Part shown: positions 6,507-15,539 of the stretch, in pieces
Layout of the letters: each line of letters starts with the position of its first letter
How positions within the stretch are numbered: the first letter of the stretch is position 1
Notes under the pieces: model-generated
Told to the model about the DNA's origin: nothing
Database searches by the model: none
Seen by the model: the letters and a program-made list of their open reading frames with translations, nothing else
From: Deltaproteobacteria bacterium PRO3
GTDB taxonomy: Bacteria; UBA10199; DSSB01
Assembly: GCA_030263375.1 (NCBI GenBank)
Contig: SZOV01000031.1
Span: 1-33,601 of the forward strand
DNA: 33,601 nucleotides
Direction of reading: 5' to 3'
Program-made: the position numbers and the translations under genes

Positions 6507-9255
6507 TCAACTCCTCCAGGATGACATTCAGCTTATCGCCAAAGACCTCATGCACCTTCCCCAGACCGCCTTGCTGGGCAAAGGGCGCGTAATCGAAGTC
6601 TTCCGCCTCGATGCTGACGTTGGCGGCAATGTGGTCGCGGATCATCTCCAGCCAGCGCCGTTGCTCGTCGGTGAATCGGGCGCCGTTTTTCTCCTGCGCC
6701 CCCAGCCAGGCCTTGAAGTTGGCCTGGACCCTTTCGGGAAAGGGAACCAATTCGTTTTCTTGATGGCTGGCATAGCGGACCAAGGAGACCAAGTCACTCA
6801 AGATGTGATGGGCGCCGGCGCCCCTTACCTTGGATTTTTCCAGGGCGGCATAGGCTTCCCATAACTTGTCCTGGGTCCAATGATGGGGCGGACGCCGGAT
6901 GATCTCGGCCAATTCCTCGATATCTTGGAAGCGCAGGCGAACGCGGTATGGCTTGCTGTAGAGGACCTGCAGGGCGGTGATCTCGTCCTTGTGCTCTTGG
7001 AGGAATCGCTCGAAGGATTGGACCGTGTCTTTGGCGCGTTCCAAGGCCTCGGCATTGAACCCCGCCTCCAAGACCCGGTCCTTGCTGACCGTGTCGATCA
7101 CCTGCTCGCTCTCCCGCTTCAACTCGATCAAGAGGTCCCTCAGGTCGGGATTGTGAAATGGCCGAAGCGCAGCCCGCAAGGCCGCACCGGGCTCGGCTGG
7201 GGCCTGCCCGGGCGCCGACTCGGCTTGCCGGTCGGGATCGATGCCGGCCAAGAGATCCGAGGCCAATTCCCCGAGCCCTCTTCCCCCGGTCGCCTTCTCG
7301 ACCTTGGCCTGGTCCCGGGCCGGAAGGCTTTTGGCCAACCGTGCCAGGCGGCCCGCCAAGGAAGAGACGACCTCTTCTTCGGTGTTGCCCAGCGCCACGG
7401 CCTGGAGCAGCTTCTCGAAACTGACGTTGGGGCGCTTTTCGAGGGGCCGAGATTCGGTCTTATCCTGTTCGCAAACACCGACCGCGTCGACAATGACGAA
7501 GTGATCCTTGACCTTCGCGTCCGGGGTGACGCCGCGCAGGGTGTCTTGGTCCACCACCCGCACGCCGCGACCCTTCATCTGCTCGAAAAAGCTCCGCGAT
7601 TTCACCGAACGCATGAACAAGACGATCTCCAAGGGTTTGATATCCGTGCCGGTGGCGATCATGTCCACGGTCACCGCGATGCGCGGGAAATAGCTGTTCC
7701 GAAACTCGGCGATCAGCTCCTCGGGTTTGCGCCCCGTCGTGCGATAGGTGATCTTTTGCGCAAACTCGTTACCCTTGCCGAACTCCTCCCGGACGATCTT
7801 CACGATGTCCTCGGCATGGCTGTCATCCTTCGCGAAGATGAGGGTCTTGGGGACCTCGGTGCGCCCCGGAAAGATCTCGGTGAATAGGCGGTCGCGGAAG
7901 GTGCGAATGACGGTTCTAATTTGATCTACCGCCACGACGTCGCGGTCCAATTGATTGGCCTGGTAGGCCAGGTCCTCGTCCAACTGTTCCCAGCGTACCT
8001 GGCGGGTCTCACGGTGCCTTTTGTCCACGTAAACGCCCGCCTCGACCCTGGCCCCGCCGGAGGTGATCTCTGTGTGGATGCGATAGACGTCGTAATTGAC
8101 ATTGACCCCGTCGGCCACCGCCTGCTCATGCCCGTATTCCATCACCAGGTTTTGGTTGAAAAATCCCAAGGTCTGCATGCTGGGGGTGGCCGTCAGGCCA
8201 ACGAGCGAGGCGTCGAAATATTCCAAGACCTGGCGCCACAGATTGTAAATCGAGCGATGGCACTCGTCGGTGACGATGATATCGAAGGTCTCGATGGGGA
8301 TCTTGGGGTTGTACTCGACGGGGACGGGCTCTTTAAAAAGACGGGTGTGGTCGAAAAGGGATTCTTCCTCCAGGGACTCGTCCAGCTCTTCCCCCTTTAA
8401 CAAGGAGAACATACGCTGAATGGTGCTGATGCAGACCCGCGCCGATTTATCCAATTGATTGGAACTCATCCGCTGCACGATGAATTCTTCTGTGAATTTA
8501 AAATTATTGTAGGGCGAGAGGTATTGCTGGAATTCTTTATGGGTCTGGCGGCCCAAATTGCCTCGATCCACCAAGAAAAGAATGCGCCGGGCGCCGGCGA
8601 ATTTAATCAAGCGATAGAGAATGCTGATGGCCGTAAAGGTCTTGCCGCTGCCGGTGGCCATTTGAATCAAGGACCGGGGGTGATTTTGGGCCAGGGATTT
8701 TTCTAAGTTTTTAATGGCCCGAATTTGAGGGGGCCAAAGCCCCGTTTCAATTAACGGAGGCATATGGTTCATGCGCGCCAGGAAGGTCTTGCCTTGCTTG
8801 AGGTACTCCGGTCCCGTTTCGGCATGAAGGCTCAAGCCCTCTTCCAACCAAAGGGCCAAAGTTTCCGGACGATGAAAGGCAAAGACCGGCCGTGACCGGG
8901 CCTCGGGATCCAGACCGTTGGTAAAGCGGGTCTCGATTCCCGTGCTTTGGTAGGCGAAGGGTAAGGGCCTTGCCCAAGCGGGCAAAGAAGCCCAAACACC
9001 CTTGGTATATTTGTCGGATTGGATCTCCACCCCGGTGAGCGTGGCGCCCGCGGCCTTGGCCTCGATGACCCCGGCCGCCTTGCCGTCGACATACAACATG
9101 TAATCCGCCGTGCCATGCCCGGGATTCAGGCCGAATTCCGTGATCGCAACCCCGCGGTGGGAGGCGATGTCCGCGTGACGCATGTCCGTAACAACCCAGC
9201 CGGCCTGGGTCAAAAGCTTGTCGATGGTTTCTCGAGCTTGGTCTTCGGGTTTCAT
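6487..9255 (-). CDS. hsdR: Type I restriction-modification system, restriction/translocase subunit HsdR
   Basis: A 922-residue ATP-dependent motor-nuclease. The N-terminal nuclease domain has Asp51 in GTADYMLYVDG and Glu65-Ala-Lys67. The first helicase domain carries Walker A ATGSGKT (200-206), the DEAD-type box Asp330-Glu-Cys-His333 and motif III GLTATP (353-358). The second RecA domain includes VTVDMIATGTD and the motif VI region QMKGRGVRVVD. The C-terminal 250 residues resemble the EcoEI-type R C-terminal domain that docks on the M/S core. With HsdM and HsdS it translocates unmodified DNA and cuts at a distance. It is the first gene of the five-gene operon, with GC-rich coding like hsdM. 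A 19-bp inverted repeat lies about 55-70 bp upstream. Confidence 0.95.
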   Translation of the reverse strand: MKPEDQARETIDKLLTQAGWVVTDMRHADIASHRGVAITEFGLNPGHGTADYMLYVDGKAAGVIEAKAAGATLTGVEIQSDKYTKGVWASLPAWARPLPFAYQSTGIETRFTNGLDPEARSRPVFAFHRPETLALWLEEGLSLHAETGPEYLKQGKTFLARMNHMPPLIETGLWPPQIRAIKNLEKSLAQNHPRSLIQMATGSGKTFTAISILYRLIKFAGARRILFLVDRGNLGRQTHKEFQQYLSPYNNFKFTEEFIVQRMSSNQLDKSARVCISTIQRMFSLLKGEELDESLEEESLFDHTRLFKEPVPVEYNPKIPIETFDIIVTDECHRSIYNLWRQVLEYFDASLVGLTATPSMQTLGFFNQNLVMEYGHEQAVADGVNVNYDVYRIHTEITSGGARVEAGVYVDKRHRETRQVRWEQLDEDLAYQANQLDRDVVAVDQIRTVIRTFRDRLFTEIFPGRTEVPKTLIFAKDDSHAEDIVKIVREEFGKGNEFAQKITYRTTGRKPEELIAEFRNSYFPRIAVTVDMIATGTDIKPLEIVLFMRSVKSRSFFEQMKGRGVRVVDQDTLRGVTPDAKVKDHFVIVDAVGVCEQDKTESRPLEKRPNVSFEKLLQAVALGNTEEEVVSSLAGRLARLAKSLPARDQAKVEKATGGRGLGELASDLLAGIDPDRQAESAPGQAPAEPGAALRAALRPFHNPDLRDLLIELKRESEQVIDTVSKDRVLEAGFNAEALERAKDTVQSFERFLQEHKDEITALQVLYSKPYRVRLRFQDIEELAEIIRRPPHHWTQDKLWEAYAALEKSKVRGAGAHHILSDLVSLVRYASHQENELVPFPERVQANFKAWLGAQEKNGARFTDEQRRWLEMIRDHIAANVSIEAEDFDYAPFAQQGGLGKVHEVFGDKLNVILEELNETLAA

Positions 9256-9729
9256 GGTATGGAATCAAGAGTATCCAACAGGGTAATGTTTTGGTAACGA
9301 CCGATTTGTGCAAGTGTTCCTTGCACGATTTCGGGGTTCCGCCAGGCGCCGGCGAACGCCCGCATATACTTGAGATTTCGCTAACTTAAGTCCCTTCATA
9401 TCGGGATATGCCGTCCCCAGGTCGCTGGATACCGACGTTTTTCCTCGAAGCCGACAATGGCGCCGCCATGGGAGGACTTTTCCTTTTTGGTCCTTTTTCT
9501 TGGAGGCATTCAGTCCCTCTTTGGATTTCTAAAACGTAAAATGATGTTCTGAGAGTTTGCAGCCCGACAAGGTCGCGCCAGAGCACGATCTTGTCGTATC
9601 GGCCCATGAGAAAACCCTGGTCCCTTACCCGGAAACCCTGGCGGGCTGATTCATTCGAATTGAGGGAGTTATCCTAATTCCGAGTCCACAATTGGGCAAC
9701 CGAATCTTTGCCGTAGACCACCCCGAAGC
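9256..9729. other. Gene-poor spacer between hsdR and the AAA ATPase gene
   Basis: About 470 bp without a gene I can support. A 73-codon minus-strand frame (9386-9607) has no recognisable motif or ribosome site. The hsdR promoter should lie at 9256-9330. No tRNA, terminator with a T-run or transposon end was found. Confidence 0.6.
9308..9326. promoter_or_regulatory. Inverted repeat upstream of hsdR, possible operator
   Basis: A perfect 7-bp inverted repeat, GTGCAAG-N5-CTTGCAC, 53 bp before the hsdR start. It could bind a repressor or form a hairpin in the leader. A convincing -35/-10 pair could not be assigned next to it. Confidence 0.4.
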
Positions 9730-11193
9730 TCATGTCGCCCAGCCCCGCATCCACCTCCGCCCCTGGATATGCCCCAACAAGTAAGTAAACAAGAATGCCG
9801 GTATTTTGAACACCCTCCCCTTCTCCAAAACCCCGTAGTCGGCGGAATTCTTGGTGATCAAAAAGGCTTGCCTGAGCTTCTTCTCCTGATGCAGCAACTC
9901 GGCCAGGCCCTCTTTCGCTTCCAGCTCGGGGCGCTCGCGATACTTGACCTCGCAGGCCATGCGGCCTCCGTCCGGAAATTCCAGCACCAAGTCCACCTCT
10001 TTTTCCCCACGCGGGCTGCGCCAATAGCCGAAACGCGGACGCTCCGGATAATAGAAATTATGCAGATGCTTGTAGATGCAAGACTCCATCACCGCGCCCA
10101 ATTCCGTCTCGTTGGTAAACAGGCCCTCGCCCCGCAGCAACACCGCGTTCCGCAGACTGGGATCGGCGATGTAGACCTTGGGCCGCGGCTTCAAAGCCTT
10201 CTTGCCCTGCAACAAAAAGGGCGGCAGTCGATAAATCAAATGCGCGTCCTCCAGGCGTTGCAGGTGGTTTTCCACCGTCGCCGCGGAGGTCTCGAGGGCG
10301 CTTGCCAGCTTGCTCTTCTCCACGATGGCTCCCGAGTTGAAACATAGATAGACGAAGATCTGGTCCAGCTCGCCCAGGCTGCGCGCGCCGTAAAGATGAG
10401 CCATGTCCCGCTTGAGGGCCTTGTCGATCACGTCCTCCCTCAGCAAGCGCTGGGCCATGTCCAAAGGAATGCCTTCGGAGACGAAGGCCGGAAAGCCGCC
10501 CTGCAGCAAATAATGGTTAAACTCCAAGGGCAAATGCAGACAGGCCGACAAGACCGCCTCGCGCTGCCGGGCGTCGCCCGCGGCCAGCCCCGAAATAGTA
10601 AGGTCCGCGGGCAAGGCAGGCGCGGGAATATTCCTGAGATGGACATATTCGTAAAAGGACAACGTCGACACCGGCACCGACACCCAACGCCCGGCTGCCG
10701 ATTCGTTGCGCCCCGAGTCGCGAATCAAGACCGCGGCCGAACCCGTCGCCACCACCTTCGTCCGGGGGTACCGCTGCAGAAGCGTCATCAAGGCCCGAGT
10801 CCATTGCGCTGTGTAGTGGATTTCGTCGAGCAGGATCACCGTCTCTTCCGAGATGGCCTCGACGTTTTTTTCATAAAGCCCCAGCAGGTCGTGCAGCTTG
10901 GCCGGCGCCAAAGCCAAGTCTTCGAAAGTGATGTAGAGCACCTTCCGCGGGGAAGTGCCGCGACGAATGGCCTCTTCGGCGACTTGGTGAAGCACCACCG
11001 TTTTCCCCACGCGCCGTGCGCCCTCCAGTACGATGGCCCGGTGAATTTCGGGGTTTTGTAAAAAGGATTGGACCTCGTAAAATGGCAGTCGGCGGAATGG
11101 CCTGGCGAGGTCTGGGGGTACCGTGCCCGTTTGCCACCAGCGATTTTGGCGTCTAAGTACTTCTAATAATTGAGATTCGGAAATAAGTGTCAT
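9730..11193 (-). CDS. AAA ATPase with DUF4143 and nuclease-like C-terminus
   Basis: A 487-residue protein of the large family of ATP-binding proteins with a C-terminal DUF4143 region. Walker A is G-A-R-R-V-G-K-T (58-65), Walker B is VILLDEIHY (Asp123-Glu124), and an ATPase sensor-like strand VVATGSAAVLI follows. A winged-helix-like segment (about 270-330, KSKLASALETSAATVENHLQRLED) precedes the DUF4143 part (PPFLLQGKKALKPRPKVYIADPSLRN). The end resembles a PD-(D/E)XK fold, with Asp401 in KEVDLVLEF and Glu415-Val-Lys417. Members of this family are widespread and often accompany defence or toxin loci, but no biochemical role is established. It reads away from the divergent amidohydrolase gene across an AT-rich spacer; no Shine-Dalgarno is visible before the ATG. 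Confidence 0.88.
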   Translation of the reverse strand: MTLISESQLLEVLRRQNRWWQTGTVPPDLARPFRRLPFYEVQSFLQNPEIHRAIVLEGARRVGKTVVLHQVAEEAIRRGTSPRKVLYITFEDLALAPAKLHDLLGLYEKNVEAISEETVILLDEIHYTAQWTRALMTLLQRYPRTKVVATGSAAVLIRDSGRNESAAGRWVSVPVSTLSFYEYVHLRNIPAPALPADLTISGLAAGDARQREAVLSACLHLPLEFNHYLLQGGFPAFVSEGIPLDMAQRLLREDVIDKALKRDMAHLYGARSLGELDQIFVYLCFNSGAIVEKSKLASALETSAATVENHLQRLEDAHLIYRLPPFLLQGKKALKPRPKVYIADPSLRNAVLLRGEGLFTNETELGAVMESCIYKHLHNFYYPERPRFGYWRSPRGEKEVDLVLEFPDGGRMACEVKYRERPELEAKEGLAELLHQEKKLRQAFLITKNSADYGVLEKGRVFKIPAFLFTYLLGHIQGRRWMRGWAT

Positions 11194-11270
11194 AAATACA
11201 AAATATAATTATCATATTAGCAATGTATATTGATATCATATTTTGCAATTACGATAAACCGTAAAAAAAC
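11194..11270. promoter_or_regulatory. AT-rich divergent promoter region with 9-bp direct repeats
   Basis: A spacer of 77 bp between two divergent genes, far more AT-rich than either side. TATCATATT occurs at 11210-11218 and again at 11234-11242, 24 bp apart, close to a multiple of the helical repeat. TATAAT-like hexamers occur on both strands. It probably drives both genes and may bind one regulator. Confidence 0.5.
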
Positions 11271-12113
11271 ATGCCCCTCATCGACTTCCATACCCACTTC
11301 TTCCCCGACCGCCTGATGGACGCGCTTTGGCGCTGGTTCGAGGCGCACGCCTGGCCCATCGAGTACAAGCAGTACGCCGATGAGGCCGTCGCCACGCTGA
11401 AGGCCCACGGCGTCACGCGCGCCGTGTCGCTGCACTACCCGCACCAACCCGGCATGGCCGAGTCGCTCAACGAGTGGGCGCGGCGCCTGGGCGAAAAATA
11501 TCCCGACTTCATCGTCCCCTTCGGCAGCCTCCATCCCGACGACCGCGACAAAGAAAATATCCTGCGCACCTGTTTCGAGCGCTACGGCTTCCAGGGCCTC
11601 AAGTTTCACTGCCACGTGCAAAAATTCGCGCCCGAAGACCCCCGCATGGCGCCCGTCTACGAACTTAGCCAAGCCCTCGACCGCGTCGTCCTCATCCACT
11701 GCGGCAACGGGCCGCACTTCAAGGAGAAGCCCACCCGCGGCTACGGCTACGACGTCACCGCGCTCAGCGGCGCGGACCGCTTCGAGAAAGTCATCCGCAA
11801 ATACCCCAAGCTGCGCTTCGTCGTGCCTCATCTCGGCTTCGAGGAGATGGACCGCTTCGTTGGCATGCTGAAGGACTATCCCAATCTGCACCTCGACACG
11901 ACTATGGCGATCGGCGGCTTCTTTCCCAATCCCATTAAACGCGAGTGGTTTTCAGAAAACGCCGACCGGCTGATCTTCGGGACCGACTTCCCCAACATCC
12001 CCTACCCCTGGGACCGGGAAAGATCGGCCTTGCTGAAGATGAATTTAGGGGAGGAAGCGGAAAACAAGATCCTCTACGGCAACGCCGCCGCACTCCTGGG
12101 ACTGGAATCTTGA
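11271..12113 (+). CDS. Amidohydrolase family protein (amidohydrolase_2, TIM-barrel metal hydrolase)
   Basis: A 280-residue cytoplasmic protein and the only convincing plus-strand gene here. It opens with MPLIDFHTHFFPD, whose His7-x-His9 is the first metal-binding pair of the amidohydrolase superfamily. Later conserved elements are GLKFHCHV, VVLIHCGNG (metal histidine), VVPHLGF and LIFGTDFPN, whose Asp is the catalytic residue that closes the barrel. Members related to this group act as decarboxylases or hydrolases on small aromatic or cyclic substrates; the substrate cannot be told. No Shine-Dalgarno is visible in the AT-rich leader. Its stop lies 6 bp from the stop of the convergent PHP lipoprotein gene, so the two messages overlap head-on unless termination occurs inside the genes. 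Confidence 0.88.
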   Translation: MPLIDFHTHFFPDRLMDALWRWFEAHAWPIEYKQYADEAVATLKAHGVTRAVSLHYPHQPGMAESLNEWARRLGEKYPDFIVPFGSLHPDDRDKENILRTCFERYGFQGLKFHCHVQKFAPEDPRMAPVYELSQALDRVVLIHCGNGPHFKEKPTRGYGYDVTALSGADRFEKVIRKYPKLRFVVPHLGFEEMDRFVGMLKDYPNLHLDTTMAIGGFFPNPIKREWFSENADRLIFGTDFPNIPYPWDRERSALLKMNLGEEAENKILYGNAAALLGLES

Positions 12114-12119
12114 TAAGAC

Positions 12120-15100
12120 CTAATTGGAATTCGCCAAGGGCGACTGCCCATCGCGGATGTGTTTCGCCTCGAAGCCGTTGCCGTCGACGTCGACGAACAT
12201 CGGGTTGCTGAAGGCGAAGGCCCGGATGCCGCCGATCTGCGCCGGATTGGCGTCGAGAATGTCGAGGAAGCTGGCCGGCGCCACGCTGCTGCTGGCCCCG
12301 CGCGTCACGTAGGGGAAGAGCGAGCGCACGCCGTTGCTGCCGCGCACCACCACCACGACCCAGGTGTCCTCGGAGAAATTGAAGCTCTTCGAGAGCGTCG
12401 CGCGCCGCACGCCGCCCGCGACCGTCTGGTTGATCGCGGCGTCGCCCGAGGCGCCCCGCGCGAACTGGAAGAGCGGCGTCATCAGGTACTTCTGCGTATG
12501 CGTGCCCGAGACCTCGTGGTATTCCCGCGTCGAGAGGTCCGTCACGCCCGTCATGTCGTCCTTCGCGGGCAGCGGCACCGTGTTGGCGAAGACGTCGACC
12601 CGGTCCCAATCGAAGAACTCGTTGCTGGCGATTTCCAATTCGAGGGTCACCTCGCCCGAGCCCTGCAGGGTGCCTCCCACCGTCACGCCGCCCGGATTGG
12701 AGGCGGAAATCAATTTAGGCCGGATAAAGATGCCGTTGCTGCAGATGCTGCGGTGCGCGTTGACGTTGACCGCGATCTCCTCGGGCGAGATCGCCTGGAA
12801 GGAAGACCCGATCCCGTCGCGCGGGTCCGTCGACGACATCACGTAATTGCGCGGCGCGCCGAGCGGCTCGCGGATCTGCGTGTGGCTGTCGCTGTTGGTG
12901 GTCGCGGTGCGGATCACGCCCAGGTTGAGCAGGTTGAAATAAACCGGCAGGGCGCTCTGCATCAGGTGATCGAGGGTGTCGGGATAGGCCCCGATGGTCA
13001 GCTCGATGCCGGTGAAGGCCATCGAGACCGCGCCGCTGGTGCCCAAGGGATAGGGCCCCTGGAAGCCGCCCGCCTCGTTGGTATTGGCGGGCATCCGAAA
13101 TTTCACGGGGTCGGCGAAGCTGGACAGGGGCTGGACGTCGTCGAAGGCCACCGAGGTCACCAGACCCGCGATCGCGAAGTTTCCGGTCGCCTTGTCCATG
13201 ATGTGGTTGATCTGCATCACCTGCGTGCCCGCGTATTTTTCATCCACGCCCTTGATGATCTCTTCCATCGTCTGGACTCGATCCTTGTCCGGGTTGATGA
13301 CGTCGTCGGTGTCGACGTAGGTGTAGTCGTAGGCCCCGCCCGTCGTCGAGGACGGATCGGGCGTCAAGGGGAAGACGCCCAAGTGCCCAAAGGCCAGCGG
13401 CGTGATCTCGTCGCCGGCGATCGAGGTCATCAGATGGCCCACGCCCAGCTGCTCGATCACGGGGCCGTAGTCCGTGACGTAGTCGTGGTCGCTGGAAACC
13501 AAGATATCCATGCCCTCGGCCAAGCCGTTGAAGACCCGCGACTCCAGACTCCAGACCGAGTCGGCGCTCTTGATGCCGTGCAGGTGAAAGTCGGCCGCGA
13601 CGAAGCCGGAGGTGTCGAGCACCTTCTTAAGCTCGGCGTTGACCGCAACCGAGCCGCCCGGCGGCACGGTGACGCGCTGCTTGTGGACGGAATACTCGGG
13701 GCCGCGGGTGACGTATATCTCGTACTCGCCCGGCTCGAGGCGGAATTGGTTGCCGCCGATCAGGCGGTGGTGGCCGCGGGGGGCGAGGTTGCCGCTGGGA
13801 TCGACGTAGAGCAGGTCGACAATGCCGTAGGGCTTTTCCTCGAGGTTGACGTCGGAATAAAGCCCGAAGTTGGGCGGCTGGCCGTAAGGATGGGTCGGGC
13901 TGGGCTCGAAGCCGACGATCGTCACGCGGGCGGGGATCGGAGCGCCGTCCTCCGTCGCGCTGACGCTCACGCTGCCGGTCTCGCCCAGGCTGCAGACAAC
14001 GCCGGTGACCGTGTTGGTCCCCGCGTCCAGCGATCCGCCGCTGCACTTGCCGGCCTTAGGGCCGCCGGCGAAGACGTAGCCTTCTTTATAGACGTGGATC
14101 GTATAGGTGCCCGAGCCGAACATCTTGTCCTTCACGTCGCGGCCGCTGGAGAGGTCGGCCGAGAAATTCCCCTGCTCGTCGGAGAAGGCCACCGTCACCG
14201 GGACGTGGTTGGCGGGCTCGGGGTCGGAGGTGTCGATCGCGACCACGCGGGCCTTGGCCACCGGATCGCCGCCGGCGTCCTTCACGACGCCGCTCAGGCG
14301 CAGCTTCGAGACGCCCAGCGCCTGGAAGCCGCCGTCGATGACGCTCGCCGCGTCGCCCTTGCCGACGACGAAGTAGCGGGTGATGGTGCGGCTGCCCGGC
14401 TCGATCGTGAAATTGACCTTCACGTCGCCCTCGCCGCCGTTGAGCGGCAGCACCTGCAAGAGGCCCTCGCCCAGCACGACCGGCGTGACGCCCGAGACGG
14501 TCAGGGCCGTCGAGGTGTGCAGGGTGCCGTCGTCCTTCATGAACTGCATCGGATTGTAGAAATAACCGTAGCTGACGCCGACGTTCTCCTCCATCGCCTG
14601 GTACACCATCGCGGCGATCGGGTCGATCTGGGCGCCGCGGACGAAGCCTTTCCGCGGGACGAAGGGCTCGAGGGTACCGGAGCCGTTCAGCCAGTCGCCC
14701 ACCGGCATCTTCAGCGGCGTCTCGCCGTCGTTCTGAAAGCGGGTCTCGATGATGACGTAGTTGGCGTCGGACTTAAGCGTGTACTCGGTGACGATGATCG
14801 GATTGAGCCCCTTCAGCTCGGGGACGTTCTTGAAGGGGTTGAAGATGTCGTCGAAGCGCGTCGAAAAGTAGAGGTCGGCGCCGACGAAGATCTTCGCGAA
14901 GGGCGTAATGATGTTGGTCTGGATGTAGTCGTAGACGTCGAGGATGCCGGTCGCGCGCACGACCACGGGGCCGTTGGCGAAGTCGGCGTTGATAATCTCG
15001 AGGCGCTGGTAGTTGACCGTCCAGGAGAGGTTGACCAGCGGAAACATCGTGCCGAACTGATCTTTGCCGCCCTCGGCGCTGGGCCGGAACAGGTCGGCGT

Positions 15101-15407
15101 CGATGATGTTGCCGCCGAAGAGGCCGACGCCGGTGTTGCGGGTGGGCTTTTGCAGGATGATGCGGATCTTGTCGTTCTGCAGGAGGATGTCGCCGTCGCG
15201 CCCCTGCGCGAGCGGGCCGCCGAAGAGAAACTTGCCGTCGTTGACGATGCCGGCGCCGCGAAAGCTGTCGGGCGTGCCGCTCACGCTGGGTCCGAAGACG
15301 CCGCCCTCGAGGTCGAAGCCGCCGCCCCCGCCACCGCAAGAAAGCAGGGCCGCAAGGCAGCCCGCCAGTGTCGTGATTTTTCCGATGCGTTGGATATTCC
15401 CGAACAT
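12120..15407 (-). CDS. Large PHP-domain lipoprotein (CehA/McbA-like metallohydrolase)
   Basis: A 1095-residue exported protein. The signal peptide ends in the lipobox L-L-S-C followed by a run of glycines, predicting a lipid anchor. Residues about 30-370 form a beta-rich domain. About 375-470 and 490-600 look like carboxypeptidase-regulatory or Ig-like beta folds (LSGVVKDAGGDPVAKARVVAID; GSVSVSATEDGAPIPARVTIVG). The PHP metal-binding domain starts near residue 605 with D-F-H-L-H and continues with ILVSSDHDYVTD, INHIMD and TNSDSHTQIREPLG, the last like the closing metal motif. CehA/McbA proteins hydrolyse phosphate or carbamate esters, but the substrate here is unknown. The ATG at 15407 has GGAG upstream. 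The GC-rich gene has long open frames on the opposite strand, which are artefacts. Confidence 0.85.
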   Translation of the reverse strand: MFGNIQRIGKITTLAGCLAALLSCGGGGGGFDLEGGVFGPSVSGTPDSFRGAGIVNDGKFLFGGPLAQGRDGDILLQNDKIRIILQKPTRNTGVGLFGGNIIDADLFRPSAEGGKDQFGTMFPLVNLSWTVNYQRLEIINADFANGPVVVRATGILDVYDYIQTNIITPFAKIFVGADLYFSTRFDDIFNPFKNVPELKGLNPIIVTEYTLKSDANYVIIETRFQNDGETPLKMPVGDWLNGSGTLEPFVPRKGFVRGAQIDPIAAMVYQAMEENVGVSYGYFYNPMQFMKDDGTLHTSTALTVSGVTPVVLGEGLLQVLPLNGGEGDVKVNFTIEPGSRTITRYFVVGKGDAASVIDGGFQALGVSKLRLSGVVKDAGGDPVAKARVVAIDTSDPEPANHVPVTVAFSDEQGNFSADLSSGRDVKDKMFGSGTYTIHVYKEGYVFAGGPKAGKCSGGSLDAGTNTVTGVVCSLGETGSVSVSATEDGAPIPARVTIVGFEPSPTHPYGQPPNFGLYSDVNLEEKPYGIVDLLYVDPSGNLAPRGHHRLIGGNQFRLEPGEYEIYVTRGPEYSVHKQRVTVPPGGSVAVNAELKKVLDTSGFVAADFHLHGIKSADSVWSLESRVFNGLAEGMDILVSSDHDYVTDYGPVIEQLGVGHLMTSIAGDEITPLAFGHLGVFPLTPDPSSTTGGAYDYTYVDTDDVINPDKDRVQTMEEIIKGVDEKYAGTQVMQINHIMDKATGNFAIAGLVTSVAFDDVQPLSSFADPVKFRMPANTNEAGGFQGPYPLGTSGAVSMAFTGIELTIGAYPDTLDHLMQSALPVYFNLLNLGVIRTATTNSDSHTQIREPLGAPRNYVMSSTDPRDGIGSSFQAISPEEIAVNVNAHRSICSNGIFIRPKLISASNPGGVTVGGTLQGSGEVTLELEIASNEFFDWDRVDVFANTVPLPAKDDMTGVTDLSTREYHEVSGTHTQKYLMTPLFQFARGASGDAAINQTVAGGVRRATLSKSFNFSEDTWVVVVVRGSNGVRSLFPYVTRGASSSVAPASFLDILDANPAQIGGIRAFAFSNPMFVDVDGNGFEAKHIRDGQSPLANSN

Positions 15408-15446
15408 GAAGCGCTGACTCCTGCCATACCCCTGGCTGGTTTATGA

Positions 15447-15539
15447 TGAAAATCCCCCGGTGGCCCGGTTAAGCCGCAACCCTGATAATTCCAAGGATTT
15501 TATCGGTTTAAATCGGGTTTCGTTGCCTGGGGATTTTCA
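15447..15539. repeat. Widely spaced 11-bp inverted repeat around an intergenic region
   Basis: TGAAAATCCCC at 15447-15457 is the exact reverse complement of GGGGATTTTCA at 15529-15539, 71 bp apart. The right arm includes the stop codon of the HEAT-repeat gene, so the pair frames the whole spacer before the PHP lipoprotein gene. A long-range RNA stem or a paired protein site is possible. No T-run follows, so it is not a standard terminator. Confidence 0.4.

Noticed and set aside
9386-9607. 73-codon minus-strand frame in the spacer beyond hsdR
   Set aside because: No ribosome site, no recognisable motif and mixed composition; could be a relic but cannot be supported as a gene.
12159-15446. 1095-codon open frame on the plus strand opposite the PHP lipoprotein gene
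   Set aside because: It mirrors the real gene; its product is an Arg/Asp/Val/Ala-rich string without domains, as expected from the reverse frame of a GC-rich gene. The minus-strand frame has a lipobox, a ribosome site and a PHP domain.
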